Source: Halanaerobium saccharolyticum (GTDB lineage: Bacteria > Bacillota > Halanaerobiia > Halanaerobiales > Halanaerobiaceae). From it: a DNA stretch of 64,000 nucleotides. Shown one piece after another: positions 30,459 through 39,076 of the stretch. Location: positions 16,348 through 80,347 of the forward strand of contig NZ_QLME01000013.1 in assembly GCF_003259895.1 (NCBI RefSeq), in the 5' to 3' direction. Made by a program: the position numbers and the translations under genes. Every line of letters starts with the position of its first letter. Position 1 is the stretch's first letter. A model generated the notes under the pieces. That model saw only the letters and a program-made list of their open reading frames with translations. It had not been told where the DNA came from and searched no databases.

Positions 30459-31406
30459 ATGATAGAAATCGAAAAACCACGTGTGGAAAGACTGGAAAGT
30501 GATGTAAACTATGGTCGTTATGAAATTTCTCCTTTAGAAAGAGGATATGGTACTACTCTTGGTAATTCTTTACGTCGAATTTTGCTTTCTTCTCTACCTG
30601 GAGCTGCACTTACTTCAGTTAAAGTAGAGGGAGTAAAACATGAGTTTTCATCTATTCCAGGAGTAGTTGAAGATATGACTGATTTAATTTTGAATCTAAA
30701 AGAGGTAGTTGTTAAGCATTCTGGTGAAGAACAGACAACTATTAGATTAGAAGCAGAAGGAGAAGGAGAAGTTACTGCTGGTGACTTTGTTTCTTCAGGT
30801 GATGTGCAGATTGTCAATAAAGATCATCATATTGCTACACTAGCTGAAGATGGAAGATTAGTTTTAGAAGCAACTGTTGATAAGGGAAGAGGCTATCACA
30901 CTGCTGAAGAAAACAAAGACTTATTTGATAACAATGTAATTGGCCTAATTCCAATAGATTCTTCTTATAGTCCTATTGAAAGAGCCAATTTTAATATCGA
31001 AAATACCAGAGTTGGTCAGGTAACTGATTTTGATCGTTTAGTATTAGAAGTTAATACTAATGGTAGTATTAATCCTGATGATGCTATCAGTCTTGCTGCT
31101 AAAATCATGGTAGAACATCTTGAATTATTCATCAATTTAACTGATGAAATTGAAGATGTAGAAATTATGGTAGAAGTAGAAGAAGAAGAAAAGGATAAAA
31201 TTCTGGATACAACAATTGAAGAACTGGAACTTTCTGTTCGTTCTTCTAATTGTCTAAAACGGGCTGGAATCAATACAGTTGAAGAATTAGTTGATAAAAC
31301 TGAAGATGACTTAATGAAAGTCCGAAATCTGGGTAAGAAATCCTTACAGGAAATCAAAGATAAATTAGATGAACTTGAGTTAGATTTAAAAGAGAATGAA
31401 ATTTAA
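30459..31406 (+). CDS. rpoA: DNA-directed RNA polymerase subunit alpha
   Basis: Alpha starts polymerase assembly and binds UP elements and activators. The 315-residue protein has the N-terminal dimer domain ([21 protein letters not shown] near residues 25-45) and a C-terminal helix-hairpin-helix domain (about 250-310) joined by an acidic linker. GGAGGG is 12 bases from ATG 30459, slightly long. Confidence 0.98.
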   Translation: MIEIEKPRVERLESDVNYGRYEISPLERGYGTTLGNSLRRILLSSLPGAALTSVKVEGVKHEFSSIPGVVEDMTDLILNLKEVVVKHSGEEQTTIRLEAEGEGEVTAGDFVSSGDVQIVNKDHHIATLAEDGRLVLEATVDKGRGYHTAEENKDLFDNNVIGLIPIDSSYSPIERANFNIENTRVGQVTDFDRLVLEVNTNGSINPDDAISLAAKIMVEHLELFINLTDEIEDVEIMVEVEEEEKDKILDTTIEELELSVRSSNCLKRAGINTVEELVDKTEDDLMKVRNLGKKSLQEIKDKLDELELDLKENEI

Positions 31407-31419
31407 GGAGGGATTTTAG

Positions 31420-31761
31420 GTGGCTAAGCGTAAATTACAGAAAAGATCTTCTCACCGTCAGGCGATGTTTAGAAATATGGCGACATCACTGTTTCGTGAA
31501 GGAAGAATCGAAACTACACTACCTAAGGCTAAAGAATTAAGATCTTATGCTGAGAAACTTATTACTACTGCGAAGACCAATGATTTAGCTTCAAGACGCA
31601 AGGTAATGAGTAAAATCAAAGATAAAGAAGTAGTTACTAAATTATTTGATGAAATAGCACCTCAGTATTCAGAAAGACCTGGTGGTTATACAAGAATTTT
31701 AAAGATGTATCCCCGCAGAGGAGATGCAGCTAAGCAAGCGATTATTGAACTCGTAGAATAA
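31420..31761 (+). CDS. rplQ: 50S ribosomal protein L17
   Basis: The 113-residue short form typical of Gram-positives. It starts at GTG 31420 behind AAGGAGGG and carries the signature [20 protein letters not shown] (about residues 10-29). It closes the alpha operon; the Ecf transporter genes follow after 20 bases with no terminator. Confidence 0.97.
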   Translation: MAKRKLQKRSSHRQAMFRNMATSLFREGRIETTLPKAKELRSYAEKLITTAKTNDLASRRKVMSKIKDKEVVTKLFDEIAPQYSERPGGYTRILKMYPRRGDAAKQAIIELVE

Positions 31762-31781
31762 TACTGAATGTAGGTGTTAAT

Positions 31782-32603
31782 ATGAGCCTGATAGAAATAA
31801 GTGGGGTAGATTTTCTTTATGAAAATGACAACAGTGATCGACCGGCTTTGCAGAATATTGATCTGCAGATAGAAGCCGGTGATTTTGCTGTTATTATTGG
31901 TTCAAATGGTTCAGGCAAATCTACCCTGGCAAAGTTATTAAATGTACTCTTAACTCCTTCTAAAGGAGAGATTTTTGTTGCTGGTTTAAATACTAATAAT
32001 CCGGATAATACCTGGAAGATAAGACAGCGGGTTGGAATGGTTTTTCAAAATCCAGACAATCAGCTTGTTGCTTCGATGGTTGAGGATGATGTAGCATTTG
32101 GACCGGAAAATTTAGGTATCCCTACCCAGGAAATCAGAAAAAGAGTTGATAAAGCTCTAGAAATGGTTGGGATGGCAGGATTTCAAAAATTTGCTCCTCA
32201 TAAATTATCTGGAGGTCAAAAACAGAGAGTTGCTATTGCCGGGGTTATTGCCATGGAACCGGACTGTATAGTTTTAGATGAACCTACTGCAATGCTTGAT
32301 CCACAGGGAAGAAAAGAAGTAATGGAAACAGTTCAATACCTAAATAAAGAAAAAGGAATTACTGTTGTTCACATTACTCACTTTATGGAGGAAGCGGTAA
32401 ATGCAGATCAGGTCATTGTGATGAATCAAGGTCAGATTTTGCATAAAGGGAGTCCGAAATCCATTTTTAGATTAGTTGAGCAGTTAAAGGATGTTAATTT
32501 AGATATACCTGTTGCAGTTGAAGTTGCAGAATATCTGCGTCAGGAAAATATCGATATTCCTGATATTTTAAGTATAGATGAGTTGGTGGATGCATTATGT
32601 TAA
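31782..32603 (+). CDS. ecfA1: ECF transporter ATPase EcfA1
   Basis: One of two ATPases that power energy-coupling-factor uptake of vitamins and metals through different S components. The 273-residue ABC protein has Walker A GSNGSGKST at about 40-48, Q-loop near VFQNPDNQ, signature LSGGQKQR near 142-149, and Walker B VLDEPTA near 164-170. It overlaps the next gene by 7 bases. No S component is encoded here, so the substrate cannot be read. Confidence 0.95.
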   Translation: MSLIEISGVDFLYENDNSDRPALQNIDLQIEAGDFAVIIGSNGSGKSTLAKLLNVLLTPSKGEIFVAGLNTNNPDNTWKIRQRVGMVFQNPDNQLVASMVEDDVAFGPENLGIPTQEIRKRVDKALEMVGMAGFQKFAPHKLSGGQKQRVAIAGVIAMEPDCIVLDEPTAMLDPQGRKEVMETVQYLNKEKGITVVHITHFMEEAVNADQVIVMNQGQILHKGSPKSIFRLVEQLKDVNLDIPVAVEVAEYLRQENIDIPDILSIDELVDALC

Positions 32604-33445
32604 TAGAATTAAATGAGGTAAGCCATGTCTATCAGGATGAAAATAATGTTAAGGCATTAAAAAATATTAATTTAGAGATCAGCAGGGGAGAATTTATTGG
32701 AATTGTAGGACATACAGGTTCTGGTAAATCTACTTTAGTTCAGCTATTTAATGGTCTAATTATTCCAAGCTCTGGTACTGTTAAGGTTAATGGTAAAAAT
32801 ATTACAAATGAAAAAAGTAATTTAAAAGAAACCAGACGTCATGTTGGTTTGGTTTTTCAGTATCCTGAACATCAATTATTTGAAGAAACTGTTTATCAGG
32901 ATATAGCCTTTGGTCCCAAGAATCTGGGTCTAAAAAAAGATGAGATTCGAGAAAGAGTCGAAGAAGTGATGGGCTTAGTTGGTCTTGATTATGAGGAATT
33001 TAAAGATAGATCTCCATTTAATTTAAGTGGTGGTCAGCAGCGTAAGGTTGCTATTGCCGGAGTTTTAGCTCTAAAACCTGAAGTCTTAGTACTGGATGAA
33101 CCAAGTGCTGGACTTGACCCACAGGGTAGAAAGCAGCTTGCAGAACTGCTTAAATATCTTTATCAGGAGCTAAATATTACGGTTATTTTGATCTCACACC
33201 GAATGGAAGAGATTGCTGAACTTGCAAGCAGAGTTATTGTAATGCATCAGGGAGAAATTGTAATTGATGATAATCCTATTGAGGTTTTCTCAAGGGAGCA
33301 GAAATTACACAAATTGTCACTAGATCTTCCCCAGATTACCGAAATTCTGCATCGTTTAGAAGAAAGAGGATTGAAAGTAAATACTAATTTATTTTCTATA
33401 TCTGAGGCATCAGCAGAAATAATTAAAGCATTGAGGAGCCACTAA
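32597..33445 (+). CDS. ecfA2: ECF transporter ATPase EcfA2
   Basis: The partner ATPase, 282 residues. Walker A GHTGSGKST at about 38-46, VFQYPEHQLFEETV Q-loop, signature LSGGQQRK near 142-149, Walker B VLDEPSAGLD near 162-171. The EHQLFEETV stretch is typical of EcfA2. It overlaps ecfA1 and is one base from ecfT. Confidence 0.95.
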   Translation: MLIELNEVSHVYQDENNVKALKNINLEISRGEFIGIVGHTGSGKSTLVQLFNGLIIPSSGTVKVNGKNITNEKSNLKETRRHVGLVFQYPEHQLFEETVYQDIAFGPKNLGLKKDEIRERVEEVMGLVGLDYEEFKDRSPFNLSGGQQRKVAIAGVLALKPEVLVLDEPSAGLDPQGRKQLAELLKYLYQELNITVILISHRMEEIAELASRVIVMHQGEIVIDDNPIEVFSREQKLHKLSLDLPQITEILHRLEERGLKVNTNLFSISEASAEIIKALRSH

Positions 33446-33446
33446 T

Positions 33447-34238
33447 ATGCTAAAAGATATAACAATTGGTCAGTATATAGCTCGCGATTCTATTATTCAC
33501 GCTCTGGATGCCCGGATTAAAATTATGATTACTACAATCCTGATAATTGCTTTATTTACAATTGATACATTTACTGGCTTTGGATTTTTTGCTGCCTTTG
33601 TTCTGGTAGTTGTTTTATTATCCAAAATCTCAGTCAAAAAAGTTCTCAAAGGATTAAAACCGATTTTAATTTTAGTTTTGTTTACTCTCTTTATTCATAT
33701 CTTTTTGACTAAGGGAGGAGAAGTTTTATGGTCCTGGAGATTTATTTCTATTGAATCTGAAGGAGTATATACAGGATTTTTTATGGTAAGTAGAATTTTT
33801 ATTTTAATTTTATTTACTTCGCTCTTAACCTTAACTACTTCTCCACTGCAGTTAACAGATGGTATTGAATATATTTTATCCCCTTTAAAGAGGTTTGGGG
33901 TGCCGGCAAGTGAGCTGTCAATGATGATGACAATTGCTTTAAGGTTTATTCCAACATTACTGGAAGAGGCTGATAAAATTATGAAAGCTCAGCAGGCTAG
34001 AGGTGCTGATTTTGAATCTGGTAATTTAATTCAGAGAGCTAAAAGTTTAATTCCTTTACTGGTTCCTTTATTTATAAGTGCTTTTAGAAGAGCAGATGAT
34101 CTGGCTTTAGCAATGGAGTCCAGGTGTTATCGTGGTGGTGAAGGAAGAACAAGGCTGCATGAATTAGAGTTTAGATATTATGATTTTATTGCTTTAATTA
34201 TTATAATTATACTGGCAGTCGCCGTATCATTTTATTAG
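33447..34238 (+). CDS. ecfT: ECF transporter transmembrane subunit EcfT
   Basis: The membrane scaffold that links the two ATPases to an S component. The 263-residue protein has several hydrophobic segments, and the two coupling motifs with Ala-Arg-Gly type sequence: QQARGAD near residue 190 and the second, MESRCYRGGEGRTR, near 220. Gene order ecfA1-ecfA2-ecfT-truA after rplQ is conserved in Firmicutes. Confidence 0.95.
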   Translation: MLKDITIGQYIARDSIIHALDARIKIMITTILIIALFTIDTFTGFGFFAAFVLVVVLLSKISVKKVLKGLKPILILVLFTLFIHIFLTKGGEVLWSWRFISIESEGVYTGFFMVSRIFILILFTSLLTLTTSPLQLTDGIEYILSPLKRFGVPASELSMMMTIALRFIPTLLEEADKIMKAQQARGADFESGNLIQRAKSLIPLLVPLFISAFRRADDLALAMESRCYRGGEGRTRLHELEFRYYDFIALIIIIILAVAVSFY

Positions 34239-34250
34239 GTGAGATTTAAA

Positions 34251-34997
34251 ATGAGACAAAACTACAAAATTATAGTTGAATATGATGGAACTAATTATAG
34301 TGGCTGGCAGATTCAGAAAAATACCAGTCAAACAATACAGCAAAAAATAGAGCAAACCCTTACTAAAATTAATAAGAATAGGGTACAGATTACAGGTGCT
34401 GGAAGGACAGATGCTGGGGTTCACGCGGCTGGTCAGACAGCAAATTTCTTTCTGGATGTTGAGATTCCGCTTGCCAAGATTCCAATTGCTTTAAATACTG
34501 AACTACCTGATGATATCATCTGTAAAAAAGCGGAAAAAGTGGATCAGGATTTTCACGCTCGTTATGATGCACGGGGCAAAAAATATAGATATAGAATTTT
34601 GAACAGTAATTTTAATTCAGTTTTTGTCCGCAATTTTGTTTATAATGTTTATAAAAAACTTGATTTAGAACTTATGCAGAAGGCTACAAATATTTTTGAA
34701 GGCTGTCATGATTTTGCTTCATTTTGTGCTGCTGGTTCTTCTGTAGAATCTACAGTTAGAGAAATATATTCTTTAGACATTTATCCAGCAGAAGATGCTG
34801 AAATCTGGATCGATGTTGTTGGTAATGGTTTTTTATATAATATGATAAGAATTTTAGCCGGTACACTTATTGAAGCCGGTCTTGGAAAAAGAACTCTGTC
34901 TGAATTGAAATATATTTTGCAGAGTTGTGATCGAAATAATGCTGGTTTTACTGCTCCGGCTCAGGGTTTAACTTTAATCAAAGTACTTTATGATTAA
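34251..34997 (+). CDS. truA: tRNA pseudouridine synthase A
   Basis: Makes pseudouridine at positions 38-40 of tRNA. It is 248 residues from ATG 34251; the GTG at 34239 overlaps the ribosome binding site. The catalytic Asp is D54 in GAGRTDAGVHA (49-59). Other motifs: FHARYDARGKKYRYRI and GNGFLYNMIRILAGTL. Confidence 0.97.
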   Translation: MRQNYKIIVEYDGTNYSGWQIQKNTSQTIQQKIEQTLTKINKNRVQITGAGRTDAGVHAAGQTANFFLDVEIPLAKIPIALNTELPDDIICKKAEKVDQDFHARYDARGKKYRYRILNSNFNSVFVRNFVYNVYKKLDLELMQKATNIFEGCHDFASFCAAGSSVESTVREIYSLDIYPAEDAEIWIDVVGNGFLYNMIRILAGTLIEAGLGKRTLSELKYILQSCDRNNAGFTAPAQGLTLIKVLYD

Positions 34998-35014
34998 TTT
35001 ATTTTCGTTTAACT

Positions 35015-35043
35015 TGACAAAAGCAGAAGATTGTATTAAAATT
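35015..35043 (+). promoter_or_regulatory. Promoter for rplM-rpsI
   Basis: TTGACA at 35015-35020, 17-base spacer, TAAATT at 35038-35043. It lies 17 bases after the truA stop. Confidence 0.8.
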
Positions 35044-35045
35044 AC

Positions 35046-35125
35046 TATGAATTATTCTGTTCAACAACTAGCCCCGTTGAGAATAATTTCATGTAATTAT
35101 AGAGATAATTTTTAACTAAGGAGGT
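35046..35125 (+). ncRNA. Putative ribosomal protein L13 leader RNA
   Basis: The leader folds into a stem in which ATTATTCT (35051-35058) pairs with AGAATAAT (35080-35087) and CAAC (62-65) pairs with GTTG (76-79), around a loop with CTAGCCCC. A structured leader of this kind is known before rplM in Bacillus (L13 leader). Assigned by position and the conserved-looking loop; alignment to the Rfam family would decide. Confidence 0.65.
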
Positions 35126-35131
35126 ATAGTT

Positions 35132-35560
35132 ATGTCAACATATATGGCAAATAATGAAACTGTAGAGCGCAACTGGTATGTAGTTGATGCTGCAGATAAA
35201 ACTTTAGGAAGACTTGCATCTGAAATCGCTCAGTATATTAGAGGAAAGCACAAGCCGACTTTTACTCCTCATGTAGATATGGGAGATTATGTAATAGTTG
35301 TTAATGCTGAAAAAATTAAATTAACAGGGAAAAAGTGGGATGACAAGAAACATTACAGTCACACAAATTATCCTGGTGGTATTAATGAAATTACTTATAG
35401 AGAACTACGTGCTAAGAATCCTGAATTTATTATCGAAAAAGCTGTTAAAGGTATGTTACCACATAATAAATTAGGTAGAAAAATGATAAAAAAATTAAAA
35501 GTATATAGTGGAGCAAATCATCCACATCAGGCTCAACAGCCGGAACAATTAGAACTTTAA
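35132..35560 (+). CDS. rplM: 50S ribosomal protein L13
   Basis: L13 is an early assembly protein of the 50S subunit. The 142-residue protein has [16 protein letters not shown] near residues 14-29 and the signature [21 protein letters not shown] near 109-128. Start ATG 35132 follows AAGGAGG. It pairs with rpsI as in nearly all bacteria. Confidence 0.97.
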   Translation: MSTYMANNETVERNWYVVDAADKTLGRLASEIAQYIRGKHKPTFTPHVDMGDYVIVVNAEKIKLTGKKWDDKKHYSHTNYPGGINEITYRELRAKNPEFIIEKAVKGMLPHNKLGRKMIKKLKVYSGANHPHQAQQPEQLEL

Positions 35561-35583
35561 TTCTGAGAGGAGGAATTTAATAG

Positions 35584-35979
35584 ATGGCTTCTGAAGTACA
35601 ATATAGAGGTACAGGTCGTAGAAAAACTTCTACAGCTCGTGTTCGCCTGCTGCCTGGAGACGGAAAATTTTTAGTAAATGACAAAGAAATTGATAACTAT
35701 TTTAATAGAAAATCTTTAATTAAAGATATTATGTCACCTTTAGAATTAGTTAATGCTGATGGAACTTTTGATGTATTAGTAAATGTTAGAGGTGGTGGAC
35801 TTTCTGGTCAGGCTGGAGCAGTTCGTCATGGAATTGCTAGAGCATTACTGGAAGTTGACAAAGATTACCGTGGACCACTTAAAAAAGCTGGTTACTTAAC
35901 CAGAGACTCCCGTATGGTTGAAAGAAAGAAATACGGACGCAAAAAAGCGAGAAAAAGTCCACAGTTCTCAAAAAGATAA
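35584..35979 (+). CDS. rpsI: 30S ribosomal protein S9
   Basis: S9 reaches with its C-terminal tail to the P-site tRNA. The 131-residue protein has [19 protein letters not shown] near residues 70-88 and ends in the basic tail [13 protein letters not shown] strong terminator follows the gene. Confidence 0.98.
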   Translation: MASEVQYRGTGRRKTSTARVRLLPGDGKFLVNDKEIDNYFNRKSLIKDIMSPLELVNADGTFDVLVNVRGGGLSGQAGAVRHGIARALLEVDKDYRGPLKKAGYLTRDSRMVERKKYGRKKARKSPQFSKR

Positions 35980-36001
35980 TATTATTTTTGATTTTATTCA
36001 G

Positions 36002-36025
36002 GCAGAGCTCAGGCTCTGCTTTTTT
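36002..36025 (+). terminator. Terminator after rpsI
   Basis: GCAGAGC (36002-36008), loop TCAG, GCTCTGC (36013-36019), then six T. It ends the long ribosomal gene run. Confidence 0.95.
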
Positions 36026-36343
36026 CTTTTTTATAATTATATTCTCCTATTATTTTAAGTCTGCACAATGAAATATCGCTCCAGTAAAACTTTATAACAA
36101 TAACTAGTATTCGTAAAATTAATTTACTTTGCTTTAATTATAAAAAATAAAAAAGCCGGCCTTCTTGTATTAGTATGTTAGATAACAAGCTAAAAATTGG
36201 CCTTCTAATTGGGTGTTTTTTTATCATCTAATTTATAGTATAATAAAAACGAAGGAGAAATTAATTTTGTGCTTTTTTATTGATCGAGAAAATAAAGTTA
36301 GTCAAGATTTGTTTTGATTTAAATTAAGCTGGAGGTGGAATTT
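36026..36343 (+). other. Intergenic region upstream of the AmmeMemoRadiSam genes
   Basis: AT-rich, no clear gene. GGCCTTCT occurs twice, near 36158 and 36200, around a possible weak hairpin (CTTGT/ACAAG). A perfect -10 box TATAAT lies at 36239-36244, but no good -35 is visible. An AAGGAG at 36252-36257 precedes a TTG-started 16-codon frame (36267-36317); its coding status is doubtful. Confidence 0.4.
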
Positions 36344-37183
36344 ATGGGAGTTAAATGTGCTGCTTTACTGCCACACCCGCCGATTGTGATTGAAGAAATT
36401 GGTGATCGGGAATTGAAAAAGGCAGAAAAGACTGTTCAGGGTTTTAAAAAGACAGCTGAAGAGATTGCTGAATTTAAAGATGAACTTGACCTATTGATTT
36501 TTATTACTCCTCATGGACCAGTTTTTAGATCTACTGCTTCTATTATTGTTAAAGAAGATCTTAAAGGAAACTTTAGTGATTTTGGGCATTCAAAACTTAA
36601 ATTTAGCGAAAAATCTGACACTAAATTTGCTGAAAAACTAATTTCCAATGTTAAAGAAAAGAATTTATCCCTGCAGCCTCTGCGAAAAAAAGATTTAAGG
36701 GATTATGGAGTTGATCAGGAACTTGATCATGGAATTATGGTGCCTTTAAACTATTTAGAAAAGGCAGGAGTTAAATTACCTATTCTACCAATTTCGATAG
36801 GTTTTATTACCTATCAGGAGCTGTATAAGATTGGTCAGGAAATTGCCAGAACGGCTTCAGAACTTGATTATAAGATTGCAGTGATAGCAAGTGGAGATCT
36901 TTCACATCGATTAAAAAAAGGAGCACCTGCAGGCTTCAATCCAGACGCTCATCTCTTTGATGAGAAGTTAATGCAGTATTTTAAAGACCAGGATTTCGAG
37001 TCAATTTTGAATTTTGATCAGGATTTAATCGAAAAGGCTGGCGAGTGTGGTTTAAGACCAATTATAACAATGCTGGGGACCCTGGACAGTTTAGAAGTTG
37101 ATGTTAAAGTTAACTCTTATGAGGGACCTTTTGGTGTCGGTTATGGTACAGTTTTTATTAATCCTAAAACAGATAAAAAATAA
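36344..37183 (+). CDS. LigB/DODA-type extradiol dioxygenase-like protein of the AmmeMemoRadiSam system
   Basis: A 279-residue protein of the class III extradiol dioxygenase (LigB) fold, the group that includes MEMO. Putative metal histidines lie in LLPHPP (H11), ITPHGP (H57) and SGDLSHR (near 190). Start ATG 36344 is well spaced from GGAGGTGG. It is followed by AMMECR1 and radical SAM genes, the known but functionally unassigned trio. A true ring-cleaving role in an anaerobe is unlikely; I infer only a metal-binding enzyme fold. Confidence 0.85.
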   Translation: MGVKCAALLPHPPIVIEEIGDRELKKAEKTVQGFKKTAEEIAEFKDELDLLIFITPHGPVFRSTASIIVKEDLKGNFSDFGHSKLKFSEKSDTKFAEKLISNVKEKNLSLQPLRKKDLRDYGVDQELDHGIMVPLNYLEKAGVKLPILPISIGFITYQELYKIGQEIARTASELDYKIAVIASGDLSHRLKKGAPAGFNPDAHLFDEKLMQYFKDQDFESILNFDQDLIEKAGECGLRPIITMLGTLDSLEVDVKVNSYEGPFGVGYGTVFINPKTDKK

Positions 37184-37212
37184 ACTAGAGAAGATAATTG
37201 GGAGTGATTATA

Positions 37213-37740
37213 ATGGATGAAGAAAAATATATTACTAATTTAGCCAGAAAGACAGTGGAAGAATATATTGTTTCTGGCAAAGAAGCTGAAGTTGAGGAAG
37301 AGCAGCTGCCGGATATTTTAAAAAAGAAAGCAGGAGTTTTTGTTTGTTTAAGAAAAAAAGGTAACTTAAGAGGCTGTATGGGAACATTTAGACCTGTTCA
37401 GAAAAATGCAGCTTATGAAATCATTAGTAATGCTATGACAGCTGCAGAAAATGATCCTCGTTTTCCGGAAGTGGTAAAGGAAGAGCTGAATGAGATTCAA
37501 ATTTCGGTTGATATTTTGTCGGAACCGGAAGAAGTTAGTGATAAATCGAAGCTTGATCCAAAAAAATATGGAATTTTGGTAAAAGGAGGTCATCAAACAG
37601 GTCTGCTGCTGCCGGATTTAGAGGGGATTGATACAGCTGAAAAGCAGCTAAATATTGCTAAGAAAAAAGCTGGTTTAAGGGAAGATGCTGAAGTAGAAAT
37701 TTACCGTTTTAAAGTAAGGAGGTTTGAGGAAAATGAATGA
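37213..37740 (+). CDS. AMMECR1-domain protein
   Basis: A 175-residue AMMECR1 protein. The family motif LRGCMGTF lies at residues 52-59 (LRGCIGT in most members), and NDPRFPEV follows near 80. The start at ATG 37213 is preceded by GGAGTG. It overlaps the radical SAM gene by 8 bases, so the two are probably translated together. The biochemical role is unknown in all organisms I know of. Confidence 0.92.
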   Translation: MDEEKYITNLARKTVEEYIVSGKEAEVEEEQLPDILKKKAGVFVCLRKKGNLRGCMGTFRPVQKNAAYEIISNAMTAAENDPRFPEVVKEELNEIQISVDILSEPEEVSDKSKLDPKKYGILVKGGHQTGLLLPDLEGIDTAEKQLNIAKKKAGLREDAEVEIYRFKVRRFEENE

Positions 37741-38728
37741 TCAACATCCTGCTAAATTTTATCATTTAGAGGAAGAAGAGTTAATAGGATGTGAGCTTTG
37801 TCCTCATAACTGTGTAATTTCTAATAACAAAACGGGAATTTGTATGGTTAGAAAAAATATTGAAGGAGAGTTGTATACTTTAAATTACGGCAAAGTTTCT
37901 TCTCTGGGTGTTGATCCCGTTGAAAAAAAACCTCTTTATCATTTTCATCCAGAGGCCCAGGTTCTTTCATTTGGCAGCTGGGGCTGCAATATGAGCTGTG
38001 GATTCTGTCAAAACTGGAGAATTAGTCAGCAAAAGCCGCAGTTGCGAGATTTTCAACCAGCAGAGGTTGTAGAAACAGCTTTGGCTAAAAATATTAATCT
38101 GCTTGCATACACTTATTCTGAGCCGACAATTTTCTATGAATATATGTTTGAGACTGCTGAGATTGCTCACCAGAAGGGGTTAAAAAATATAATGGTCAGC
38201 AATGGTTTTATTAATCAAAAACCTTTAGAAGAGCTGATACCATTATTAGATGCTGCTAATATCGACTTAAAGGCGTTTAATAATGATTTTTATCAGCAGC
38301 ACTGTCACGGTGGACTGGAAGCTGTAAAAAAGACAATAAAAAAGCTGGCTGAAGAAAAAATCCATCTGGAAGTAACAAATTTAATTATCACTGATTTAAA
38401 TGATGATCTGGAAGAATTAAAAAATCTTTTCCAATGGCTGGCTGGTGTTAATAGTAAAATTCCACTTCATTTAAGCAGATATCACCCTGCCTATAAGCTA
38501 GATAATCCGCCAACAGATTTAGAATTGATGAAAAATGCTTATCAGGAAGCAGAAAAATATCTGGATCATGTTTATTTAGGTAATGCAATTATTGAAAATA
38601 CAGCTGATACTTTTTGTCCAGATTGTGGAGCCAGGCTGATTAAGCGGAGAAGCTATAATGTAGAAAACAGACTGCAGAATAATAGATGCCCAGACTGTGG
38701 AGAGAATATTTATGGTGAGTTTGTATAA
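37733..38728 (+). CDS. AmmeMemoRadiSam-type radical SAM enzyme
   Basis: A 331-residue radical SAM protein. The SAM-cluster motif is C85-x3-C89-x2-C92 (CNMSCGFC). Upstream cysteines C20, C23, C27 and C37 form a probable extra metal site, and a C-terminal zinc ribbon has two CPDCG pairs (about 295 and 325). This layout, related to pyruvate-formate-lyase activases, is the third member of the AMMECR1/MEMO/radical SAM set. ATG 37733 follows AAGGAGG. The substrate is not known. Confidence 0.9.
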   Translation: MNDQHPAKFYHLEEEELIGCELCPHNCVISNNKTGICMVRKNIEGELYTLNYGKVSSLGVDPVEKKPLYHFHPEAQVLSFGSWGCNMSCGFCQNWRISQQKPQLRDFQPAEVVETALAKNINLLAYTYSEPTIFYEYMFETAEIAHQKGLKNIMVSNGFINQKPLEELIPLLDAANIDLKAFNNDFYQQHCHGGLEAVKKTIKKLAEEKIHLEVTNLIITDLNDDLEELKNLFQWLAGVNSKIPLHLSRYHPAYKLDNPPTDLELMKNAYQEAEKYLDHVYLGNAIIENTADTFCPDCGARLIKRRSYNVENRLQNNRCPDCGENIYGEFV

Positions 38729-38776
38729 CTGCCAAATTATCAAATAATTTTTAATTTTATATTTTTAAAAATTAAC

Positions 38777-38805
38777 TTGACAGCTATTATAAGTACTGCT
38801 ATACT
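38777..38805 (+). promoter_or_regulatory. Promoter for the zinc-ribbon microprotein
   Basis: TTGACA (38777-38782), 17-base spacer, TATACT (38800-38805): near-perfect consensus. Confidence 0.88.
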
Positions 38806-38852
38806 CTAAATAAGCTCATATAATACTATAACACTATAAGGAGGGCTTAATA

Positions 38853-39014
38853 ATGAGAAATAAAAATGTAGAATGTAATGTTTGTGGAAGTCAGAATTGG
38901 TCTGGTGCACTCTATTGTGAAAAGTGTAGTGGAGACTTATATCATAATCATAATGATGAAAAGATGGCAGCAAAGATTAACCAGGTAAATGGTATCTTTA
39001 AGCTGTGGGTGTAA
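38853..39014 (+). CDS. Small zinc-ribbon protein, 53 residues, function unknown
   Basis: Starts at ATG 38853 behind AAGGAGGG and ends at TAA. Two CxxC pairs, C8/C11 and C22/C25, form a zinc ribbon; a His/Asn-rich stretch (YHNHNDE, near 30) and a short C-terminal helix ending LWV follow. It has its own consensus promoter and terminator, so it is a single-gene transcript likely to be well expressed. I do not recognise the family. The fold fits a nucleic-acid- or protein-binding adaptor. Confidence 0.85.
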   Translation: MRNKNVECNVCGSQNWSGALYCEKCSGDLYHNHNDEKMAAKINQVNGIFKLWV

Positions 39015-39030
39015 AGTAAATAAGAATTTA

Positions 39031-39057
39031 AAAAGGTCGGCCTCTGGCCGGCCTTTT
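39031..39057. terminator. Bidirectional terminator between converging genes
   Basis: AAAAGGTCGGCC (39031-39042), loop TCT, GGCCGGCCTTTT (39046-39057), with a single G-T pair. A on one side and T on the other let it work for both the zinc-ribbon gene and the minus-strand membrane protein gene. Confidence 0.9.
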
Positions 39058-39076
39058 ATGTTATTAGAGAAGTTTT

